A DNA stretch of 59,605 nt from Pseudomonas sp. Bc-h (GTDB lineage Bacteria > Pseudomonadota > Gammaproteobacteria > Pseudomonadales > Pseudomonadaceae): assembly GCF_002080045.1 (NCBI RefSeq), contig NZ_MUIN01000019.1, forward strand, positions 1-59,605, written 5' to 3'. The notes under the pieces were generated by a model. It was not told the DNA's origin and ran no database searches. It saw nothing but the letters and a program-made list of their open reading frames with translations. Both the position numbers and the translations under genes were made by a program. Numbering within the stretch: the stretch's first letter is position 1; each line of letters opens with the position of its first letter. Positions 17,888 through 26,763 of the stretch are shown here, one piece after another.

Positions 17888-18523
17888 TCAGGGTTTTTCA
17901 GCCTTGAGTCGGCGTAGGCTGATGTCGGCAAGGCACGACTCCAACTCGCCCAGATGATCGATCACCGAGTGCGCACCGCAGGCGTACAACTCAAGGGTTG
18001 CGCGGCCGCGAAGGCGTTCACGCTCAAGGTCGCTCAGCGCCTCCCACTTCGCCGGCGACAAACCGCACAGCGGCCCGCAGGAGGCGAGGCCCACTGTCCA
18101 CAATCCGGCATTGAGCCCCGCCATGAGCAAACGAGGATCGCCGCTGACCAACACGCAGCCGTCGAGCTGGGCGGCATTGAGCGTCATCAACGCTTGCCAG
18201 CATGCGTCCGGCGCTGGCCAGTGGTTGTTCGGGCTGGGTGTGGGCTGTATCAGGCCTTGCAGCGGAGCCGCCAGCTGTTCGGCGATGTGCGCGGGATGTT
18301 CTTCGATCCAGGCGCAAGGGATGCCTTGTTGCCTGAGGTTGTTCAGCGCGGCGAGCGCGCCGGGGGTTGGGATCGCGAAGGACTGGGCATCTTGAGACTG
18401 GAGAGCGTTGCCATCGCCGCTGCGTAACGTGCGGGCTTGCGCGCCGAAATCAACCAGACAACCGCTCAGACCGAAGAGCACGGCGGTAAACGACGGGGCG
18501 GGCACGGCAACGGGGGCGAGCAT
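17888..18523 (-). CDS. HAD-like protein with a degenerate catalytic motif
   Basis: A 211-residue protein with the outline of a haloacid dehalogenase-type phosphatase (phosphonoacetaldehyde hydrolase-like subgroup). The start at 18523 has AGGGA upstream. Motif I, normally DxDGT(L/V)xD, reads FGLSGCLVDFG, so both catalytic aspartates are missing; the later motif region VLVSGDPRLLMAGLNAG is recognisable and retains GDP. If the alignment is right the protein is unlikely to be an active phosphatase. It lies at the place where pseudomonads carry an HAD-family gene between mlaA and queF. Confidence 0.7.
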   Translation of the reverse strand: MLAPVAVPAPSFTAVLFGLSGCLVDFGAQARTLRSGDGNALQSQDAQSFAIPTPGALAALNNLRQQGIPCAWIEEHPAHIAEQLAAPLQGLIQPTPSPNNHWPAPDACWQALMTLNAAQLDGCVLVSGDPRLLMAGLNAGLWTVGLASCGPLCGLSPAKWEALSDLERERLRGRATLELYACGAHSVIDHLGELESCLADISLRRLKAEKP

Positions 18524-18727
18524 GAAATTCCCTCTCAAATGCCAATGACGCTAAGTGATTTGCATGACAGTGCGATGACCGAAGCGTGACATTGTCAGCG
18601 AATGTTTAAAGGGGTGAAGAATTCCTTCGGCATTCGAGACGTAAATCCTCGCGGAAGGCTTTATACTCCCAGCCTTTGGTTTGGGGGCGTAGCGCCCGCT
18701 TCATCACTTTGACTGGGAGTCTCAGCT

Positions 18728-19429
18728 ATGCCCGTGACCGGTGCAGGCTTTATCAATCGTCTGGCTCGAACGTGTTTCTGGGCAGGTCTGGCCTTGGTGC
18801 CAATGGCTGCTCAAGCCGCTGACGAAGATCCATGGGAAGGCGTAAACCGCGCTATTTTTCGCTTCAACGACACCGTCGATACTTACGCGCTGAAGCCAAT
18901 CGCTCAGGGCTATGAGTTCATCACACCGCAGTTTCTTGAAGACGGCATCCACAACATGTTCAAGAACATCGGGGAAGTCACCAACTTCGCCAACGATGTT
19001 CTGCAGGCCAAGCCTGAGGCCGCTGGCGTCGACACCGCTCGCCTGATCCTCAACACTACCTTCGGTCTTTTCGGTTTCTTCGACGTCGGCACCAAAATGG
19101 GCCTGCAACGCAACGACGAAGATTTCGGCCAGACCCTCGGCCACTGGGGCGTGGCAAGCGGTCCGTTCGTGATGATCCCGCTGCTGGGTCCGAGCACGGT
19201 GCGTGACGCGTTCGCCAAGTACCCTGACACCTACACCCAACCGTACCGCTACATCGACCACGTACCGACCCGTAACACGGCGTTTGGCGTTAGCGTGGTA
19301 GATACCCGCGCAAGCCTGCTGTCGGCCGAGAAGCTGATCAATGGCGACAAGTACATCTTCATTCGTAACGCTTACCTTCAGAACCGGGAGTTCAAGGTCA
19401 AGGATGGCAAGGTCGTCGACGATTTCTGA
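18728..19429 (+). CDS. mlaA: MlaA/VacJ family outer-membrane lipid asymmetry protein
   Basis: A 233-residue exported protein of the MlaA family, which removes misplaced phospholipids from the outer leaflet and passes them to the MlaC/MlaFEDB system. Family motifs include DPWEGVNRAIFRFND just after the signal peptide, NMFKNIGEVTNFANDVLQ, RLILNTTFGLFGFFDVG and FGQTLGHWGV. E. coli MlaA is a lipoprotein, but here the leader ends LVPMAAQA before ADEDPWE, with no lipobox cysteine, so cleavage by signal peptidase I is expected. The other Mla genes are not in this window. A terminator follows. Confidence 0.93.
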   Translation: MPVTGAGFINRLARTCFWAGLALVPMAAQAADEDPWEGVNRAIFRFNDTVDTYALKPIAQGYEFITPQFLEDGIHNMFKNIGEVTNFANDVLQAKPEAAGVDTARLILNTTFGLFGFFDVGTKMGLQRNDEDFGQTLGHWGVASGPFVMIPLLGPSTVRDAFAKYPDTYTQPYRYIDHVPTRNTAFGVSVVDTRASLLSAEKLINGDKYIFIRNAYLQNREFKVKDGKVVDDF

Positions 19430-19452
19430 TCGCACCGACACGTTGAAGATGC

Positions 19453-19485
19453 AAAAAAGGCGACTTTCGGGTCGCCTTTTTCTTT
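19453..19485 (+). terminator. Intrinsic terminator of mlaA
   Basis: AAAAAAGGCGAC, a short loop and GTCGCCTTTTTCTTTT form a classic stem with a T run 25 bases after the mlaA stop. The flanking A run lets it also serve the converging PilZ gene. Confidence 0.9.
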
Positions 19486-19525
19486 TCGCGAATTTTTGAA
19501 ATTGTGAACTGCTTCCGAAGTGCCA

Positions 19526-19825
19526 TCACTTCATGGTGAGAATAGTGAGCCCCAGCTTCTGTTCACTGCCGTCGATGTCAGCGATCCACACCACTTCGGT
19601 GTCGGCTTCCAGGCCCTTGAGCGCAGCATGTTCCGATTCGATTCGCACGCTGATCCTGTCCCCGACCTTGAAGGAGCGCGGGGCCTGTATCTGCATGCCT
19701 GAGCTGGATAAATCCACGCAGACCGCAGGGATGATCTGACCCGCGTAGATCAGGCTGACGTCCGCATCGACACGCATGCGGATGTAATCTCGTTTCTCTG
19801 CATAGTCGCGATCAATCTGGCCCAT
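19526..19825 (-). CDS. Single-domain PilZ c-di-GMP effector
   Basis: A 99-residue protein made of one PilZ domain. The c-di-GMP motifs are complete: an arginine-containing N-terminal switch (AEKRDYIRMRVDADVSL) and DLSSSGMQIQAPRS (DxSxxG). The remaining strands follow (FKVGDRISVRIE, then TEVVWIADIDGSEQKLGL). It is expected to bind cyclic di-GMP and relay it to a partner. It converges on mlaA and diverges from rssB. The roughly 270 bases before rssB hold no gene. Confidence 0.9.
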   Translation of the reverse strand: MGQIDRDYAEKRDYIRMRVDADVSLIYAGQIIPAVCVDLSSSGMQIQAPRSFKVGDRISVRIESEHAALKGLEADTEVVWIADIDGSEQKLGLTILTMK

Positions 19826-20092
19826 GGGCGCGTCCTTCGTTTTCGTTGCTGATTTCAGGGTTCTTATAACTCCCGGCGATTTGCGATGTAAAGACGTTAG
19901 CCGACCGCTGGAGCGAGCTTGAAACGCCCGGCGGATGGGAGTACCGTCTGCGCCTTGAAGGGCACCTCTGAAAAGTGCAGCGTTTGACCAAAAGTCCGCT
20001 CGCGGGATCCAGAGAGGCTAGAAGCGAATCCAGTAGGCGGTCCGACAGAATCCGACCGCGTACGCCAACCTAATCTGGCGCCGTTTGCCCAC

Positions 20093-21274
20093 ATGCAAAA
20101 AACCAGTGCCACGCTGCTGATTATCGATGACGACGAAGTAGTGCGCGCGAGTCTCGCGGCCTACTTGGAAGACAGTGGGTTCAGCGTCCTGCAAGCCAGC
20201 AACGGTTTGCAGGGTCTACAGACCTTCGAGCAAAAAAAGCCCGATCTTGTGATCTGCGACTTGCGCATGCCACAGGTGGGCGGCCTTGAGCTGATTCGTC
20301 AGGTGACCACTCTCGCCCCGGAAACCCCGGTGATCGTGGTGTCCGGCGCAGGCGTCATGAGCGATGCCGTCGAGGCGTTGCGCCTGGGGGCGGCGGATTA
20401 CCTGATCAAGCCCCTGGAAGACCTTGCAGTGCTTGAGCACTCGGTGCGACGGGCGCTGGATCGGGCGCGCCTGCTTCAGGAAAACAAGCTGTACCGTCAG
20501 AAACTCGAGACCGCCAACCGCGAACTCGAGGCCAGCCTGCATCTGCTGCAGGAGGACCAGGACGCCGGTCGTCAGGTGCAGATGAACATGCTGCCGACCA
20601 GCCCCTGGGCCATCGACGCGTTCGAATTCGAACACGAGATCATCCCGTCGCTGTATCTGTCTGGCGACTTCGTGGATTATTTTCGGGTCGATGAACGGCG
20701 TGTCGCGTTCTACTTGGCCGATGTGTCGGGGCATGGCGCCTCGTCGGCATTCATCACCGTGCTGTTGAAGTTCATGACCACGCGTTTGCTGTTCGAGTCC
20801 AAACGCGGCGGTAACTTGCCGAAATTCAAGCCGTCGGATGTCCTCGGCCACATCAACCGGGGTCTGATCAGCTGCAAGCTGGGCAAACACGTGACGATGG
20901 TGGGCGGGGTGATCGACGAGGAAACAGGGCAATTGACCTACAGCGTCGGCGGCCATTTGCCGTTGCCAGTGCTGTATACGCCGACCGAAACCCGTTATCT
21001 CGAAGGGCGCGGTCTGCCGGTAGGATTGTTCAACGAGGCGACGTATACGGACCACGTGCTGGATCTGCCGGAGTCCTTTAGTCTGACTCTGCTGTCTGAT
21101 GGCATTCTGGACCTTTTGCCAGGTGATACACTCAAAGAGAAAGAAGCCAACTTGCCTGAATTGGTGAAGTCGGCTGGCGGCAGCCTGGATGGTCTGCGTC
21201 GTAAGTTTGGATTGGCCACACTCGGGGAGATGCCGGATGATATCGCCTTGTTAGTGTTGAGCAGGAACCTTTAA
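20093..21274 (+). CDS. rssB: Response regulator with PP2C phosphatase output (RssB)
   Basis: A 393-residue protein: an N-terminal receiver (DDDEVVRASL; phosphorylated Asp in LVICDLRMPQVGG; YLIKPLED), a helical linker (residues about 125-165, ENKLYRQKLETANRELEAS), and a PP2C-type Ser/Thr phosphatase domain with LYLSGDFVDYF, ADVSGHGASSAF, LLSDGILDLLPG and PDDIALLVL. It lacks the RpoS-docking-only layout of E. coli RssB. In pseudomonads the pair RssB/RssC acts as a partner switch that dephosphorylates the STAS antagonist. The stop codon overlaps the rssC start by one base (TAATG). Confidence 0.92.
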   Translation: MQKTSATLLIIDDDEVVRASLAAYLEDSGFSVLQASNGLQGLQTFEQKKPDLVICDLRMPQVGGLELIRQVTTLAPETPVIVVSGAGVMSDAVEALRLGAADYLIKPLEDLAVLEHSVRRALDRARLLQENKLYRQKLETANRELEASLHLLQEDQDAGRQVQMNMLPTSPWAIDAFEFEHEIIPSLYLSGDFVDYFRVDERRVAFYLADVSGHGASSAFITVLLKFMTTRLLFESKRGGNLPKFKPSDVLGHINRGLISCKLGKHVTMVGGVIDEETGQLTYSVGGHLPLPVLYTPTETRYLEGRGLPVGLFNEATYTDHVLDLPESFSLTLLSDGILDLLPGDTLKEKEANLPELVKSAGGSLDGLRRKFGLATLGEMPDDIALLVLSRNL

Positions 21275-21756
21275 TGAGTACCGGTAGAATCCAGTTTGCC
21301 GAGCAAGATGGCACCTTCGTCCTGAAGTTCGTGGGTGAAGTGCGCCTGACTCTTTGCTCGGCGTTGGATGCGACGATTGAGCGGATCTTCACCTCGATGA
21401 ATTTTTCGACCGTGGTGATCGATCTGACCGAGACCCGCAGCATTGACAGCACAACGCTTGGTCTTCTGGCCAAGTTGTCCATTTTGTCGCGGCAGAAAGC
21501 GGGCTTGCTGCCCACTGTCGTGACCACCCACGAAGACATCACGCGCCTGTTGCAGTCGATGGGCTTCGATCAGGTGTTCAACATTGTGGGTCGTCCGATC
21601 CCGCGGCCTGAGTCGCTGTGCGATCTGCCTTCGCAGGATCAGTGCGAGGATGTGGTCAAGGCCAAGGTCCTGGAAGCGCACAAGATTCTGATGGGGTTGA
21701 ACGATTCCAATCGCGAGGCGTTTCGCGATCTGGTGAATGCGCTCGAGCATCAATAA
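21274..21756 (+). CDS. rssC: STAS-domain anti-sigma factor antagonist (RssC)
   Basis: A 160-residue protein: an N-terminal STAS domain (residues 1-105) and a helical tail. The phospho-site motif is RSIDSTTLGLLAKL near residues 55-68, as in SpoIIAA/HsbA-like antagonists, where a Ser is phosphorylated to break binding to the anti-sigma partner. It is translationally coupled to rssB, whose phosphatase domain is its likely partner. The last 50 residues (AKVLEAHKILMGLNDSNRE) are specific to this branch. No anti-sigma kinase is nearby. Confidence 0.9.
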   Translation: MSTGRIQFAEQDGTFVLKFVGEVRLTLCSALDATIERIFTSMNFSTVVIDLTETRSIDSTTLGLLAKLSILSRQKAGLLPTVVTTHEDITRLLQSMGFDQVFNIVGRPIPRPESLCDLPSQDQCEDVVKAKVLEAHKILMGLNDSNREAFRDLVNALEHQ

Positions 21757-21769
21757 ATGTAGCTTGCTG

Positions 21770-22090
21770 GGGACTGGCTAACACCAGACCTGTTTCGCCT
21801 TCGGCGAGTTACTTGAAAATCGGAATGCCGCACCACCACCAAGTCACCAAGTGTCCTTGCTCCTGGTTTGGCGCTTCCTTCGTCAGCGTACCTTCACTCC
21901 GGCGACGCTCCGTGTGCCCGCGCTGAACGGACATCCATGTCCTGGCAGCGCTCTCGCGGCATCCATGCCGCTCGGCCCACTACACGCCACCTGCGTTCAG
22001 CCTGCACCCAAGTCGCGATGGGCGTCGTCTGGACTATTGCGTACGAAGATCTAGATCAACGGCAACAGCAACAGCAACGGCGAACATCGA
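21770..22090 (-). repeat. Long intergenic repeat module, copy 2 (inverted)
   Basis: Same family as copy 1 and in the same orientation: CTGGCTAACACCAGACCTG, the CGCCTTCGGCGAGTTACTTG block, a CGGCGACGCTCCGTG block, and GCACCCAAGTCGCGATG. The variable tract here is GGCAACAGCAACAGCAAC at about 22060-22080, in the position of the AGCAGG tract of copy 1. It starts just after rssC. No protein-coding signal. Confidence 0.75.
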
Positions 22091-22093
22091 ACC

Positions 22094-22161
22094 TGTAGCG
22101 CTCCGCCTTGCCGGCGGTAGCGATCTTTCGTACGCGACCGCCGGCAAGCCGGAGTGCTACA
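22094..22161. repeat. REP-type palindrome
   Basis: TGTAGCGCTCCGCCTTGCCG is mirrored by GCAAGCCGGAGTGCTACA with a CGGCGGTAGCG / CGCGACCGCCG inner stem. It is closely related to the palindrome at 13693-13754 and sits between two divergently arranged copies of the long repeat. Confidence 0.85.
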
Positions 22162-22203
22162 GGCGCGTGTGTCGAGCCGAGATTTTAGAGCTGAACACCA
22201 ATC

Positions 22204-22337
22204 CCTGTGGGAGACGCCGGAGGTCACGACGGTACGGGCAGCGAAGCGGTGGATCAGTTAGCAGATGAGCCACCAGACCCACCGCCATCGTCCGAATCGC
22301 GGCCCGTACCGTCGTGACCTCCGGCGTCTCCCACAGG
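22204..22337. repeat. 35-bp perfect inverted repeat at a head-to-head module junction
   Basis: The arm at 22204-22238 (starting CCTGTGGGAGACGCC) is exactly complementary to the arm at 22303-22337, enclosing 64 bases. The same arm sequence begins each rightward module copy (22303, 22801, 23220), so the palindrome is made by two module ends facing each other. Confidence 0.85.
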
Positions 22338-22800
22338 AATTGCGTCAAGACGGACAGCTGTGTTTGGTGTTGATCTTGATCTTGCTTCTAAGTGCGCGAT
22401 GTCCCAGACGACACCAATCGCGACTTGGGTGCAGGCCGAACGTAGGTGACGTGGAGTGGGCCGAGCGGCATGGATGCCGCGAGAGCCGCCCCCCGCCATG
22501 GATGGCGGATGGCGGCGGGCCCACGGAGCGTCGCCGGAGTGAGGGTATTCCGACGAAGGAGGAACCAAACCAGGAGCCAGGACCCTTGGTTACTTGGGGT
22601 CTTATCAAGTAACTCGCCGAAGGCGAAACAGGTCTGGCGTTAGCCAGAGCCGTATCAGCCGCGCCGCTATTACGTGGCGTATCCAGATTTCCAGCTGCAC
22701 ACGGAGCCCTGTGGAAGTTGTGCGACAGCCCGGGCCGCGCTCGGACGGTTGGGGTAGGTCAGGCGGCTCATCTGCAACTGACCCACCGCCTCGTCCGAAT
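22303..22800 (+). repeat. Long intergenic repeat module, copy 3
   Basis: Near-complete copy in the opposite orientation to copies 1 and 2. It runs from the GTCGTGACCTCCGGCG end block through GTTGATCTTGATCTTGCTTC (variable tract), TCGCGACTTGGGTGCAGG, the GGTTACTTGGGG / CAAGTAAC hairpin, CGCCGAAGGCG, CTGGCGTTAGCCAG and the CAGATTTCCAGCTG block. Open frames in it are chance frames shared with the repeat. Confidence 0.8.
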
Positions 22801-23215
22801 CGCGGCCTGTACCGTCGTGACCTCCGGCGTCTCCCACAGGAATTGCGTCAAGACGGACAGCCGTGTTCGCTGTTGATCTTGATCTTGCTTCTAAGTGCGC
22901 GATGTCCCAGACGACACCAATCGCGACTTGGGTGCAGGCCGAACGTAGGTGACGTGGAGTGGGCCGAGCGGCATGCCCGAGGAACGAGGGCCCAACCAGG
23001 AGCAAGCACCCTTGGTTACTTGGGGTGCTTTTCCAAGTAACTCGCCGGAGGCGAAACAGGTCTGGCGTTAGCCAGAGCCCTATCAGCCGCGCCGCTATTA
23101 CTTGGCGTATCCAGATTTCCAGCTGTACACGGAACCCGATGGGAGACGCTGAAGTTGTGCGACAGCCGCGGTAGCGGTGGGTCAGTAGACAACTTCATAA
23201 CTGATCCACCGCCTC
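22801..23215 (+). repeat. Long intergenic repeat module, copy 4
   Basis: Direct tandem copy of copy 3, shortened by loss of the block between GGCATG and CCCGAGGAACGAGG. It retains the GATCTT variable tract, the TTACTTGG / CCAAGTAA hairpin and the CTGGCGTTAGCCAG stem. Confidence 0.8.
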
Positions 23216-23500
23216 GCTGCCGTCGTGACCTCCGGCGTCTCCCACAAAAATTGCGTCAAGACGGACAGCCGTGTTCGCTGTTGATCTTGCTTCTAAGCGC
23301 GCGTCAGTTCAGACGCCACCAATCGCGACTTGGGTGCAGGCTGAACGCAGGCGGCGGGCCCACGGAGCGTCGCCGAAGTGAGGGAACCCGAGGAACGAGG
23401 GCCCAACCAGGAGCCAGGACACTTGGTTACTTGGGGTCTTATCAAGTAACTCGCCGGAGGCGAAACGTTTCTGCCGTTAGGCAGAATCTTGGCTGACCAC
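23216..23500 (+). repeat. Long intergenic repeat module, copy 5 (truncated)
   Basis: Third tandem copy in the same direction as copies 3 and 4. The variable tract is reduced to a single GATCTT unit, and the copy ends soon after the CGCCGGAGGCG stem. The remaining bases to the transaldolase gene hold only its terminator. Confidence 0.75.
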
Positions 23501-23545
23501 ACCCTCACAGACACATAAAGCCCTAGCCGTGCCCCGCCACACAGA

Positions 23546-23579
23546 CAAAAAAAAGCAGCACCCATCAAGGATGCCGCCC
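23546..23579 (-). terminator. Intrinsic terminator of tal
   Basis: On the minus strand GCGGCATCC, loop TTGAT and GGGTGCTGC form a stem with G-T wobbles, followed by eight T residues, about 20 bases past the transaldolase stop. Confidence 0.8.
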
Positions 23580-23599
23580 TTTTCGTATAGCCCGAAGTC

Positions 23600-24526
23600 T
23601 TAAGCCTTGGCGCGCAGCAACGCCTCAAGCTTCTCCTGATCGCGAGCAAACTGACGAATACCTTCAGCCAGCTTCTCGGTCGCCATCGCATCCTCGTTGG
23701 ACGCCCAGCGGAACTCGCTTTCGTTCAACGTTTGACGCGGCTCACCGCCAGTGCCCGGCTTGAGCTTCTGCACCAGCGTGCCGGTGTCCTCGGACAGCTT
23801 GTGCAGCAGATCAGGGCTGATGGTCAGGCGGTCGCAGCCGGCCAACTCTTCGATCTGGCTCAAGTTACGGAAGCTTGCGCCCATGACCACGGTTTTGTAG
23901 TCATTGGCCTTGTAGTAATTGTAGATGCGAGTGACCGACTTCACGCCAGGATCTTCGGCACCGACGAAATCTTTGCCTTCAGCCTTCTTGTACCAGTCGT
24001 AGATGCGGCCCACGAACGGCGAAATCAGGAACACGCCAGCGTCGGCACAGGCCTGCGCCTGAGCGAAGGAGAACAGCAGGGTCAGGTTGCACTGAATGCC
24101 TTTCTTTTCCAGCTGCTCGGCGGCGCGGATGCCTTCCCAGGTCGAGGCCAGCTTGATCAGGATGCGATCGCGGCCAATGCCGGCCTTCTCGTACAGCTCG
24201 ACCAGGCGCTCTGCACGTGTGATGCAGGCGTTGGTGTCGAAAGAAATGCGGGCGTCCACTTCAGTGGAAACGCGGCCCGGCACCACTTTCAGAATTTCCT
24301 GACCGATGGCCACGGCGAAACGGTCGCTCGCCAGTCCGATGTCGTTGTTCGCGCCGCTGAACGCTTCTTTCAGACGGTCTGCGTTGCTGTCGCTCGACGC
24401 GGCCTTGAGCAACAGGGAAGGGTTGGTCGTGGCATCAACCGGCTTGAGCTTTTCAATGGCAGCGAAATCGCCGGTATCGGCAACGACGGTGGTGATCTTT
24501 TTGAGTTGTTCCAGCTTGGAAGTCAT
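23600..24526 (-). CDS. tal: Transaldolase
   Basis: A 308-residue cytosolic enzyme of the pentose phosphate pathway, exchanging sedoheptulose 7-phosphate and glyceraldehyde 3-phosphate for erythrose 4-phosphate and fructose 6-phosphate (EC 2.2.1.2). It shows the family motifs VVADTGDFAAIEKLKPVDAT near the N-terminus, the Schiff-base lysine in IKLASTWEG, and CNLTLLFSFAQA; FVGRIYDWYKK follows. The start at 24526 was chosen because the family begins with a short MTSKLEQLK-type leader. The length is that of the classical TalB group. It faces the repeat region. Confidence 0.97.
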   Translation of the reverse strand: MTSKLEQLKKITTVVADTGDFAAIEKLKPVDATTNPSLLLKAASSDSNADRLKEAFSGANNDIGLASDRFAVAIGQEILKVVPGRVSTEVDARISFDTNACITRAERLVELYEKAGIGRDRILIKLASTWEGIRAAEQLEKKGIQCNLTLLFSFAQAQACADAGVFLISPFVGRIYDWYKKAEGKDFVGAEDPGVKSVTRIYNYYKANDYKTVVMGASFRNLSQIEELAGCDRLTISPDLLHKLSEDTGTLVQKLKPGTGGEPRQTLNESEFRWASNEDAMATEKLAEGIRQFARDQEKLEALLRAKA

Positions 24527-24828
24527 GAGCGTGCTCTGTCCTGTGGGTTTGATGACATTACCCGAGCGCCGCCGGTCACTCAAGGGCGTAAACCGCTGCG
24601 CATGCACTGATTTAGAGGGCCTGCGTTTGCGCAAACAGCTGACCTGTGCGTCAGCCATGACCCGGCACGACATGACCTTTTTTGCAGGTCAGTCCGGGCT
24701 CATGGTTGTCGGTTCCCGAGGAGGGCGGATACTCGATCCAGACTGGTTGGAGCGTGGATGCGACAGGTTGTTCCCGGCGCCTTCGTCTATTGTGCTGAGG
24801 ACCGATTCAGGCGAGAGGGACCATCACC
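24527..24828. other. Divergent intergenic region between tal and the dihydroxyacetone kinase gene
   Basis: 302 bases holding both promoters. GAGAGGGACC, 6 bases before the kinase ATG, is its ribosome binding site. Nothing else recognisable was seen. Confidence 0.5.
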
Positions 24829-26541
24829 ATGAAGAAACTGATCAATGACCCGCTGCGCGTCGTCGACGACATGCTGCAGGGGGTAGTGCTGGCCGATCAG
24901 CGGCTGGCGTTGCTGGAAGGGGAAAACATCGTCGTTCGCCGGGATTTTCATACGCTCAAGGCCGACTGCAAGGTCAGTCTCATCTCTGGCGGCGGTGCCG
25001 GTCACGAACCTGCACATGGCGGTTATGTCGGCAGCGGCATGCTCACCGCCGCAGTGGCCGGGCCTGTATTTACCTCGCCCAGTGTCGACGCAGTGCTCAG
25101 CGCGATCATGACCGTCGCCGGTCCCGGGAGCGTGCTGCTGATCGTCAAGAACTATACCGGTGATCGTCTCAACTTCGGGTTGGCCGCCGAGATCGCACGG
25201 GCCGCCGGTGTCGACGTAGACATGCTGGTGGTCGGCGACGATGTGGCACTGGATGATGATGGCGGCCGGGTAGGCCGTCGCGGGATTGCCGGGACCGTGT
25301 TCATTCATAAGGTGGCCGGCGCGGCGGCTGAAGCGGGATTGTCTCTCAAGCAGGTCAAGGCCGAAGCCCAGAGAGCGGCGGCGGGGCTGTTCAGCATGGG
25401 GCTGGCCCTCGGCGCTTGCACCGTGCCCGCTGCCGGAAAGCCGGGTTTCACTCTTGCCGACGATGAAGTGGAATACGGCTTGGGCATCCATGGCGAAAGC
25501 GGTGTGCGTCGTGGCCATGTCCAGCGGGCGGGCGAAATGGTCAGGGTGTTGCTGGAGCGGATCGTCGAACAGGGCGACTTGAAGGCCGGTGAGCGGATCG
25601 CACTAATGGTCAATAACCTGGGCGGCACCGCGGTTCAGGAGCTGGACATCGTCGCGGGTGAGGCGCTATCAGGCTTCGCCAGCCGTGGTTTGAACGTTGA
25701 AGCTGTGATGGTCGGCACTTTTCTCACCGCTCTGGAGATGCCGGGATGCTCGCTGTCGGTCATGCGCATCGACGATTCGATGCTCGCGCGGCTCCACGCG
25801 CCGACCGATGCCGGTGCCTGGCCCGGCATGAGCACTCCCGCCCTGGACGTTGCCAGAGTACCTGCGGTCGCCACCGCCGAGAATCACTCCACTCAGGGCA
25901 CCGAGTGGGCGCAACCCAATGCGCAGGTACTCAGGCGCGTCCTTCAGGCGATCAGCCGAGCCTTGCAGGATAACGAAGAGGTGTTGACCGAGCTGGATTC
26001 GGTGGTGGGCGACGGCGATATCGGCATCAGCCTCGCCCGTGGCGCGCGGGCCATCGACGAAGCGCTCGATACGCTGGCCCTTGACCGACCGGGTGTTGCG
26101 CTGCAGCAGCTGTCGGCGGTATTGCGTCGCGTGCTGGGCGGCACTTCGGGGCCGCTGTACGCAGTGTTCGTGCTGCGCGCGGGTGTCAGGCTTTCGGCTC
26201 ACGCAGAGCCTGATTCGATTGCGGCCTGGGCCGAGGCGTTTCAGGCGGGGTGCGATGGCATGGCCCGGCTTGGCGGCGCCAGTGCGGGGGACAGGACCAT
26301 GCTCGATGCATTGATTCCGGCAGCGGCTGACCTTGCCAGGCAGACCTCTGACGCCAGCGCGCTGGAGGCAGCCACGCAGGTCGCCATCGCCGCAGAATTC
26401 GGGGCCGAATCCACACGCAATATGCTTGCGAGCAAAGGGCGTTCGTCCTACCTCGGTAATCGTGCGTTGGGGCACATCGATCCGGGGGCGTTTGCAGTCA
26501 CGGTATGGGCGCGGGCTGTCGCGTCGGCGTTTGAAAGCTGA
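24829..26541 (+). CDS. ATP-dependent dihydroxyacetone kinase (fused DhaK-DhaL)
   Basis: A 570-residue two-domain kinase that phosphorylates dihydroxyacetone with ATP (EC 2.7.1.29). The DhaK half (residues 1-330) has LISGGGAGHEPAHGGYVG, and the catalytic His that binds the substrate covalently lies in GLGIHGESGV near residue 222. The DhaL half (from about residue 370) has the Mg-nucleotide Asp cluster in VVGDGDIGISLARG and a GGTSGPLYAVF loop followed by GDRTMLDAL. Fusion of K and L, with no PTS DhaM nearby, marks the ATP-using type. The gene stands alone between tal and the curli operon. Confidence 0.93.
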   Translation: MKKLINDPLRVVDDMLQGVVLADQRLALLEGENIVVRRDFHTLKADCKVSLISGGGAGHEPAHGGYVGSGMLTAAVAGPVFTSPSVDAVLSAIMTVAGPGSVLLIVKNYTGDRLNFGLAAEIARAAGVDVDMLVVGDDVALDDDGGRVGRRGIAGTVFIHKVAGAAAEAGLSLKQVKAEAQRAAAGLFSMGLALGACTVPAAGKPGFTLADDEVEYGLGIHGESGVRRGHVQRAGEMVRVLLERIVEQGDLKAGERIALMVNNLGGTAVQELDIVAGEALSGFASRGLNVEAVMVGTFLTALEMPGCSLSVMRIDDSMLARLHAPTDAGAWPGMSTPALDVARVPAVATAENHSTQGTEWAQPNAQVLRRVLQAISRALQDNEEVLTELDSVVGDGDIGISLARGARAIDEALDTLALDRPGVALQQLSAVLRRVLGGTSGPLYAVFVLRAGVRLSAHAEPDSIAAWAEAFQAGCDGMARLGGASAGDRTMLDALIPAAADLARQTSDASALEAATQVAIAAEFGAESTRNMLASKGRSSYLGNRALGHIDPGAFAVTVWARAVASAFES

Positions 26542-26722
26542 TGTGCGATATAGCCAAAGGCTTACAGCGCGTCAGGCGAAGTCGCTCTATGAACTGAAAC
26601 ATTGGCGGGTTAACTTGGATCCATCAACTGAAGCAACGGAACCGCTTCAGCGATCAAGGATGATCAGCCATGGCGCGGAGCGCTGCCGACAGGAAGTTGG
26701 AATGGTGTTGAACTGAAAAACG

Positions 26723-26744
26723 ACCCGCTTCGGCGGGTTTTTTT
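26723..26744. terminator. Bidirectional terminator after the kinase gene and csgC
   Basis: AAAAACGACCCGC, a TTCG loop and GCGGGTTTTTTT. The T run favours the plus strand, and the opposite A run gives the converging curli operon a stop too. The roughly 175 bases between the kinase stop and this hairpin hold no recognisable gene. Confidence 0.85.
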
Positions 26745-26763
26745 ATGGCTGCAGATTTATCCG

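Noticed and set aside
21757..23599. Repeat cluster as a CRISPR array
   Set aside because: Units are several hundred bases, of mixed orientation and without regular spacers or cas genes.
26333..26716. Frame running past the kinase gene end into the terminator, considered as a small gene
   Set aside because: It is mainly an out-of-frame shadow of the kinase; the part after the stop is too short and unsupported.
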